Positions 58,616-64,000 of a stretch of 64,000 bases of DNA are shown piece by piece. The stretch covers positions 4,092,001-4,156,000 of the forward strand of contig NZ_CP194902.1 of the NCBI RefSeq assembly GCF_051027545.1. Direction: 5' to 3'. Under the pieces are notes generated by a model. The model was not told the DNA's origin, did not search any database, and saw only the letters and a program-made list of their open reading frames with translations. Positions within the stretch are counted from its first letter, which is position 1. Every line of letters starts with the position of its first letter. The translations under genes and the position numbers were made by a program. The stretch is from Methylocaldum sp002005105. Lineage in GTDB: Bacteria > Pseudomonadota > Gammaproteobacteria > Methylococcales > Methylococcaceae.

Positions 58616-59335
58616 ATGAATGCCAATATTTTGGTCGTGGACGATGAGCCATGCATTCGCGAGATGCTTGCCGAGTATCTCGGCAAGCACGGGTTTCGGG
58701 TTTGGCAGGCCGAGTCGGCCCTGAAGGCGCGCGAAGTTCTCCGAAGGGAAGCCATCGATCTCGCGGTATTGGACATCACGATGCCGGGCGAAGACGGGCT
58801 CAGCCTTGCCCGCCATATTCGGGAAAACCGGACGACGGCGGTGATCATGCTCACTGCTGCCGATTCGGTAACGGATCGAGTCGTCGGCCTTGAAATCGGG
58901 GCCGACGACTACCTCGCCAAACCGTGCGATCCCCGCGAGCTCTTGGCACGGATCAAAAGCGTCCTCCGACGCACCATAACTTCGGCGGCGGAACCGGATC
59001 AGGCCATAGCAGCAAGACCGGCGCAACTCTTGCGGTTCGGCTGCTGCCAACTCGACCTGGAAAGCCATCGCCTGCTGAACGAGAGCGGCCGGGAACTGCC
59101 GATCACCAACGGGGAGTTCGACCTGTTGAAGGTGTTCGCAACCCATCCCAATAGAGTGCTGTCGCGCGACCAGATCCTCGATCTGACCCAGCGGCGGTCG
59201 TGGGACCCGTTCGACCGCAGCGTCGACATTTGCGTGACGCGGGTGCGCAAGAAGATAGAACCGAATCCGGAGCATCCGCGCTTCATCAAAACGGTTCGAG
59301 GCGTGGGTTACCGTTTCGTTCCCGACGGCGAATGA
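58616..59335 (+). CDS. OmpR-family response regulator
   Basis: 239 residues from the ATG behind GGAG (15 codons into a longer open frame). Receiver domain with Asp9-Asp10, phospho-acceptor Asp53 in AVLDITMPGEDG and Lys102 in YLAKPCDP. Winged-helix DNA-binding domain (about residues 135-235) with ELPITNGEFDLLKVFATHPN and RSVDICVTRVRKKIEPNP (part). It works with the hybrid kinase gene 54 bp downstream. Confidence 0.95.
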   Translation: MNANILVVDDEPCIREMLAEYLGKHGFRVWQAESALKAREVLRREAIDLAVLDITMPGEDGLSLARHIRENRTTAVIMLTAADSVTDRVVGLEIGADDYLAKPCDPRELLARIKSVLRRTITSAAEPDQAIAARPAQLLRFGCCQLDLESHRLLNESGRELPITNGEFDLLKVFATHPNRVLSRDQILDLTQRRSWDPFDRSVDICVTRVRKKIEPNPEHPRFIKTVRGVGYRFVPDGE

Positions 59336-59389
59336 TTCGACCGGCCATTCCCGTTCAACTCCGGCACTCCAGCGACATCAATCGACATC

Positions 59390-62215
59390 ATGGGCATCTC
59401 CACATCGCTTACTCGGGCTACGCTGTACCGGATCGCCGCCGGGGTGACAGCCATCATCGCCCTGTCCACGGCGGTCACATACCACTTGCTGTACCGGGAA
59501 ATCGAGCAGAGCGCTCTGGCGCGGCTGACCGACTACGGCGTCCAGCGGGCGCGCTATCACGAATCCCATTTCGCGTTTCTCAAGGGATTGCACGAGGTCG
59601 TGCGCCGGGATTTCGTGGAACGCTATTCCGCACCGCCCTCCCCCGATTTCGAACATCGGTTCGATGAGCTGATGAGCCGGTATCCGGACGGCGCGATGCG
59701 CAACAGCGAGAAGTTCTCCGACGTGGAACGTTATTCCACCGGCTGGATCCATCGCCGGGTGCAGCCCGATACGGAGTTCAAGCGACGCTGGATGCTGTTT
59801 TTCGATCTGTCCGAAAAATATAAGGGAACCTTCACCAGTCAATTCGCCAACTTCTACTTCATGCATCCCAGCCAACCCTCCGACATGGGCTACGACGATC
59901 CCGAACGCTCAGGACACGTGCGCTGGGCCTACGACACGCCGGCGGACTATGCGCTGGATCAACGCGAGTATTTTTATCTGGCCGATGCGGCGCACAATCC
60001 CGAGCGCAAAACGGTTTGGGGAGGCACCTACTATGAGCCGGCCTATAAGAAGATTCTGGTGCCGGGGGTAACCCCCGTGTACGTGGGCGACGAGCATATC
60101 GCCAACATCGGCACCGATGAGATTCTCGACGAACTGGAGGCCAGCATTCGCCAGTCGGACATTGCCGGCGCCACCCATACCGTGTTCCGCGGCGACGGAC
60201 GGCTGATCATCGATCCGTCATACATGGTCCAGATCTCGGAAAGCTTCGAAGGATTCAACATTCGCGACGCCCAGGACCCGCGGCTGAACGCGCTCTTGCG
60301 CTTGGCGACGGAGAGCGCGGAGCTGCCGCGTTCCGGCTTGGCCCCTGAAATCGACGAATACTACGCGATCAGCCGATTGCCCAGCACCGGCTGGTATTTC
60401 GCCTCGACCCTGCCGGGCGCCTTGGTCCGCGCCCAGGCGTTTCGCTCGGCGCAATGGGTGTTCTGGAGCGGCATCTCGTCACTCGCGTTTCTGCTCCTGA
60501 TTTTGACCGCGATTTTGCGCCGCCAAATCGCCCAGCCCCTGAACCGGCTGCTCGCTGCCACCCGCAGCGTGGCTTCCGGGCAGGCGCCCGTCGCGAACCT
60601 GGGCGGGCGGGAAAATCCGCGCAACGAAATTGGTCAACTGGCCAATGCGTTCAATCACATGGTGGCTAAGGTCTCGGAGCGGGACATCGCGGTGCGCCGG
60701 GAAAAGGAGCGCTTTCGCGCCCTGATCGAGCATGCCGCCGACATCATCAGCGTGGTCGATGCCGAGGGCATCATCCGTTACGTGAGCCCCTCGGTCGCCG
60801 CGGTGTTGAATCTTCCCCCGGCGCATTACGTCGGCAGGAGCATCTTCGAGATCGTGCACCCGGAGGACGCCGCGGGAGTGGAACACGCGTATCGGGCCGC
60901 GATCGAGAACCCCGGCGCCCCCATCGAGCGCCTCGAATACCGGGTCCGGCATGCCAACGGCGAGTGGCGGGTGTTCGAAGCCACGGGCACCAATCAGCTC
61001 GACAATCCCTCGGTGGAAGGAATAGTCGTCAATGCCCGCGACATCACCGAGGCCGTCAAGGCGGAAGCCGAGATCGCCCGTCAGCGCGACACGCTCTATC
61101 AGCGGGAAAAGCTCGCGGCGATGGGTTCGCTCCTGGCCGGGGTGGCGCATGAACTCAACAATCCCCTCTCCATCGTGGTGGGGCGGGCCATCATGCTGGA
61201 GGAAGAGGCAGGAAACGAAACCACGGTGGCGGCCGCCGGGAAAATCCGCGCCGCCGCCGAGCGCTGCGCCCGCATCGTCAAGACGTTTCTCGCGATGGCC
61301 CGCCAGCACACGCCGCAGCACACGGCGGTTCGGCTCAACCGGGTTATCGAGGATTCCCTGGAAATCCTGAGCTATAGCCTGCGCACAGGCGGCGTCGAGG
61401 TCGTCACCGACCTGGCGAAGGACCTGCCGGAGATCGCCGCCGATGCCGACCAGCTGCACCAGGTGTTCATCAACCTCCTCATCAACGCGCAGCAGGCCCT
61501 GGCCGACCAGCCCGAGCCCCGCCGCCTGTGGATCCGCTCGGGCCACGACCCGGCGGCGAACGCCCTTTGGGTGGAGGTGGCTGACAACGGTCCCGGCATC
61601 CCGGAAGCCATTCGCTCGCGGATCTTCGATCCCTACTTCACCACCAAGCCGGTCGGCAGCGGTACCGGGGTGGGCTTGGCGGTCAGTCTCGGCATCGTCG
61701 AAGCCCATGGCGGGAGCCTGAGCGCCACCTGTCCGCCCGCGGGCGGGGCGGTGTTCACCGTGCGGCTGCCGGTGCAGGCGGCGGATACGGTCGAAGCCGA
61801 CACGGCGGCGCCGGAGCCGCCGGAGAGCGGACGCGGACGCATCCTGATCGTCGACGACGAACCGGAGGTGAGCGCTTTGCTGGCGGACATCCTGGCGAGC
61901 GACCGGCACGGCATCGACGTCGCGGCGAGCGGTCGGGAGGCCTTGCGCCTGCTGGGCAATAACGGCGGGTATGCGGCGATTCTGAGCGATCTCCGGATGC
62001 CGGAGATGGACGGCCCGGCGCTGTACCGGGAGATCGAGCGGCGCTGGCCGGAACTGGCGCGGAAGGTCATTTTCGTCACCGGCGACAGCTTGAGCCCTAA
62101 CGTGCAGGTATTCCTGGACGCCGCCCGCTGTCCGGTCATCGAAAAACCCTTCGTGCCGAAGGACGTGCGTCAGAAGGTCGCGCAGGTGGAGAACGGCGGA
62201 GGCACGATCCGATAA
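59390..62215 (+). CDS. Hybrid sensor histidine kinase: Cache-HAMP-PAS-HisKA-HATPase-REC
   Basis: 941 residues. Membrane helices at about 15-35 and 353-377 enclose a periplasmic double-Cache-type sensor (FFDLSEKYKGTFTSQFANFY, KKILVPGVTPVYVGDEHIAN). Then HAMP (378-432), PAS (about 440-555), HisKA with phospho-His587 in GVAHELNNPL, the HATPase N box FINLLINAQQAL and G boxes DNGPGI and GSGTGVGLAV, and a C-terminal receiver with Asp867 in LSDLRMPEMDG. Family knowledge suggests sensing of a small periplasmic ligand and a phosphorelay; the ligand is unknown. Confidence 0.95.
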   Translation: MGISTSLTRATLYRIAAGVTAIIALSTAVTYHLLYREIEQSALARLTDYGVQRARYHESHFAFLKGLHEVVRRDFVERYSAPPSPDFEHRFDELMSRYPDGAMRNSEKFSDVERYSTGWIHRRVQPDTEFKRRWMLFFDLSEKYKGTFTSQFANFYFMHPSQPSDMGYDDPERSGHVRWAYDTPADYALDQREYFYLADAAHNPERKTVWGGTYYEPAYKKILVPGVTPVYVGDEHIANIGTDEILDELEASIRQSDIAGATHTVFRGDGRLIIDPSYMVQISESFEGFNIRDAQDPRLNALLRLATESAELPRSGLAPEIDEYYAISRLPSTGWYFASTLPGALVRAQAFRSAQWVFWSGISSLAFLLLILTAILRRQIAQPLNRLLAATRSVASGQAPVANLGGRENPRNEIGQLANAFNHMVAKVSERDIAVRREKERFRALIEHAADIISVVDAEGIIRYVSPSVAAVLNLPPAHYVGRSIFEIVHPEDAAGVEHAYRAAIENPGAPIERLEYRVRHANGEWRVFEATGTNQLDNPSVEGIVVNARDITEAVKAEAEIARQRDTLYQREKLAAMGSLLAGVAHELNNPLSIVVGRAIMLEEEAGNETTVAAAGKIRAAAERCARIVKTFLAMARQHTPQHTAVRLNRVIEDSLEILSYSLRTGGVEVVTDLAKDLPEIAADADQLHQVFINLLINAQQALADQPEPRRLWIRSGHDPAANALWVEVADNGPGIPEAIRSRIFDPYFTTKPVGSGTGVGLAVSLGIVEAHGGSLSATCPPAGGAVFTVRLPVQAADTVEADTAAPEPPESGRGRILIVDDEPEVSALLADILASDRHGIDVAASGREALRLLGNNGGYAAILSDLRMPEMDGPALYREIERRWPELARKVIFVTGDSLSPNVQVFLDAARCPVIEKPFVPKDVRQKVAQVENGGGTIR

Positions 62216-62333
62216 GAACCGATCCTGATAGGCTCTCGAAACCCTTCGGTGAGCCCCGGGCGAGCGGCCTGCGATCTCGGGCAACCGACGACCGGCTCGA
62301 CCCGCTCGATCCAAAAAAACAAGAAGACATCCG

Positions 62334-63251
62334 ATGCTTCATTCGATTTCCCCCTATCCGGAAATGCGCCTGGCGTGTCTTGCTGTTCTCGGACTGCTGC
62401 CGGCGCTGTCGGCGGTCGCAGGCGATCTTCCCTCCGGCACGCCCCCGCTCTACAACCTGAGTGCCCATGTCGATCTGGTGTCGAGTTACGTCGTTCGCGG
62501 CATCACCACGACTTACTTCAACGGAGAGCCTTTGGGCAACGCGTCCGCCGATGCGCCGGAATCCGAAGATCCGGTCTTGCAATGGGGCGCCGATTTGAAA
62601 TTCGCTTCCGGATGGTATCTGGGCTACTTCGGCTCCATGATCAACTATTCCTATCTGCGCCTGGGTCAGGCCTACTCGAACCGGAGCATCAGCGTATTCG
62701 ACGACAAGAAATCGATAGAGCACGATATTTACGGCGGCTATCAACTGCCGCTGGGCGATTTCACGATCACAGCGGGATTGACCGGGTATCTTTACACCAA
62801 CAGCCGCCACGCCGAGACCCTGGAAAGCAGGGTCGGCATCGGGTACGGCGACTTCAGCCTGTTTTCGCAAACCCTGATGAACGATTCCCTTCTGGGCAAC
62901 GCGGGCGACACCTACTGGACTCTCAACTATCGCCGGGTTCTGCCCTGGAATCTGAACTTCAACGCCACCCTCGGCTGGTTCAGCTTCCGCCGCGAAGGGA
63001 AGTTTTACGGGACGCGGGACACCTATTTGAAGACCGATTGCCCTCCGGACAGCGCCATGAACGTGACCGGCTGCTATCCGGGCAAATTGCCCGTCAGCAA
63101 TACCTTCGGCCACGTGATTCTGCAATTGAGTTACCTGGTTCCCAATCTGCCGGTGTCCCTGGGCGTGACGGGCATCTTGGGCGGATACAACCGCTTCGGC
63201 GTTGCGCAGGAGAACGAAATCATCGGGTCGATCAGTCTGTACTACGAATGA
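62334..63251 (+). CDS. TorF-family putative outer-membrane porin
   Basis: 305 residues with a signal peptide (cleavage near AVAGD). Starts like the TIGR02001 family: LSAHVDLVSSYVVRGITTTY; an even barrel of aromatic-rich strands follows (WYLGYFGSMINYSYL, HDIYGGYQLPLGDFTITAGL) and it ends with a typical final strand GSISLYYE. A small Cys pair loop (DCPPD, GCYPG) is present. It follows the kinase by 118 bp on the same strand and may be its target. Confidence 0.85.
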   Translation: MLHSISPYPEMRLACLAVLGLLPALSAVAGDLPSGTPPLYNLSAHVDLVSSYVVRGITTTYFNGEPLGNASADAPESEDPVLQWGADLKFASGWYLGYFGSMINYSYLRLGQAYSNRSISVFDDKKSIEHDIYGGYQLPLGDFTITAGLTGYLYTNSRHAETLESRVGIGYGDFSLFSQTLMNDSLLGNAGDTYWTLNYRRVLPWNLNFNATLGWFSFRREGKFYGTRDTYLKTDCPPDSAMNVTGCYPGKLPVSNTFGHVILQLSYLVPNLPVSLGVTGILGGYNRFGVAQENEIIGSISLYYE

Positions 63252-63354
63252 ATCAATCCGAGGCGGTTTCGATTTCCGCTGGCCTATCGAAGCCGCCGTC
63301 TGTTTAGAGCGTTTTTCATCCCGGCGTACGGCTTCGTGTCGGGCGGGAAGAACG

Positions 63355-63460
63355 TAGGTCGGCAATCCCTTCCCAATCGCAAACGGTCGCTTTAGTCGCG
63401 ACCCTTCCGACGAAGCCCCTTGCCGATGTCGTGTGTCGGCAAAGGATTGCCGACCTACGC
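63355..63460. repeat. Composite of GTAGGTCGGCAA palindrome and one inverted GTTTGCGATTGG hairpin unit
   Basis: GTAGGTCGGCAATCC (63355-63369), then on minus the box GTTTGCGATTGG (complement of 63373-63384) with stem GGTCGC/GCGACC around GACTAAA (63385-63403), then GGCAAAGGATTGCCGACCTAC at the right. The two repeat families are nested here exactly as at 56.8 kb. Confidence 0.85.
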
Positions 63461-63470
63461 CTTGGCTCCG

Positions 63471-64000
63471 CTACACTGAATCGGAAAATGCACTAGCCGC
63501 GGCTCGGCGACGCCGGTTCAGCACCATCCCCACGGCGCCGAGCGCGACAAGCGGCAGAACGCCGGGCTCGGGAACCGTCGTCTCGATGGCTCCGCCATTG
63601 GTTCTGAAGTCGAGGAGAGAATATAAGGCCTTGTCCGTCACGAGCGAATTGCCGATGAACAAATCCAGGCGCACGACGTCCTTGAAGGCATCCGGAACGG
63701 CGCTGAAATCGGAAAAGGCGAAATCGTACGTGCCGGCGGCCGCTATCGTTCGATTGAGGAACTGGGCGAATATCGACGAGCCGATCTGCGAATACAAGGC
63801 GATGCCCAGGTTTGTGGATTGAGTCACGGCACCCACGGTGACCAGGAACGAGCTTCCGCCGTCGGCAGTAAGGTCCTCATGCAGGGCCACCCCGCCGCCA
63901 TAGGTCAACTGCAGATAGCCGCTCACGCCGGGATTGGCGTCGGGTGTCGCCACCGTGTCGATATACACGCCGTCATCGCCGGGACTGCCGGTATCGAGGG
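63471..64000 (-). CDS. PEP-CTERM sorting-domain protein (partial, N-terminus off the right edge)
   Basis: The frame is open to position 64000; 176 codons are seen. The C-terminus carries the PEP-CTERM signal: VPEPGVLPLVALGAVGMVLN followed by RRRR, recognised by the exosortase system and linked to exopolysaccharide export. The part before it is beta-rich (VALHEDLTADGGSSFLVTVG, DLFIGNSLVTDKALYSLLDF) and resembles the extracellular domains of this protein class. No exosortase is in the window. Confidence 0.88.
   Translation of the reverse strand, partial: LDTGSPGDDGVYIDTVATPDANPGVSGYLQLTYGGGVALHEDLTADGGSSFLVTVGAVTQSTNLGIALYSQIGSSIFAQFLNRTIAAAGTYDFAFSDFSAVPDAFKDVVRLDLFIGNSLVTDKALYSLLDFRTNGGAIETTVPEPGVLPLVALGAVGMVLNRRRRAAASAFSDSV

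Overview
The window looks like a chromosomal segment of a gammaproteobacterium with a GC-rich genome. The evidence is a dapA-bamC-purL run (BamC is a beta/gammaproteobacterial outer-membrane assembly lipoprotein), a gcvR-like/bcp/phoH run, a PQQ-type sugar dehydrogenase, a TorF-type porin and a PEP-CTERM protein. A methanotroph of the Methylococcaceae would fit this mixture, but that is inference; no marker in the window fixes the genus.

Layout. 1-2.0 kb (minus): part of an alternative, N-type F1Fo ATPase operon (atpC-atpQ-atpB-atpE-atpF, running off the left edge) that lacks atpD and atpR at their usual positions. 2.2-5.1 kb (plus): a GH1 beta-glucosidase, then small unknown genes: a secreted protein with an internal duplication, two related small membrane proteins and a 51-residue ORF. 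5.3-14.0 kb: housekeeping genes (hsp20, purL, bamC and dapA on minus; gcvR-like, bcp and phoH on plus). 14-17.9 kb: small unknown genes, a TIR-TPR protein, a TRL-like lipoprotein and a repeat-rich gap. 17.9-22.6 kb: envelope genes, comprising a broken patatin/DUF4410 chimera, an alpha/beta hydrolase lipoprotein, a DUF4105 protein and a small periplasmic protein. 23.1-24.0 kb: an IS5-family element with its 3-bp target duplication. 24.1-29.9 kb: a lipase-like lipoprotein, an outer-membrane protein and a tripartite-efflux fragment (outer-membrane factor, TetR, membrane-fusion protein, no pump). 29.9-31.4 kb: three decayed genes in a row. 31.6-32.8 kb: sugar dehydrogenase.

32.9-47.2 kb (all minus) is the dominant system: a cobalamin operon behind a B12 riboswitch, in the order btuB (outer-membrane receptor), btuM (inner-membrane transporter), cobO, bluB, cbiA, a BtuF-like protein, cbiB, cobD, cbiZ, cobQ, cobU, cobT, [GIY-YIG insertion], cobC, cobS. 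Most junctions are 4-bp ATGA/GTGA overlaps. No corrin-ring genes are present. The set covers uptake, adenosylation, remodelling of foreign cobamides (CbiZ), lower-ligand synthesis (BluB) and nucleotide-loop assembly. Two insertions have entered it: a 142-bp MITE between bluB and cbiA, and a GIY-YIG/repeat element between cobT and cobC.

47.4-48.2 kb: a secreted nuclease. 48.5-52.1 kb: tRNA-Val(CAC) followed by an island of very small, mostly unknown genes (phage- or plasmid-like, no integrase). 52.2-58.3 kb: HdeD, a shortened DUF1326 protein, an intradiol dioxygenase, a DJ-1/PfpI protein with an alcohol dehydrogenase, and a DUF5765 membrane protein downstream of a 15-C tract. 58.6-63.3 kb: an OmpR-type regulator, a hybrid Cache-PAS histidine kinase and a TorF-like porin. 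The right edge cuts a PEP-CTERM protein.

The least explained feature is a dispersed family of hairpin repeats. A conserved 12-base box, GTTTGCGATTGG, follows small hairpins whose stems differ between copies but stay complementary around a fixed GACTAAA loop. At 26.5 kb four boxes lie at an exact 32-nt period, and at 34.3-34.8 kb the repeats surround a GIY-YIG nuclease gene between inverted repeats.
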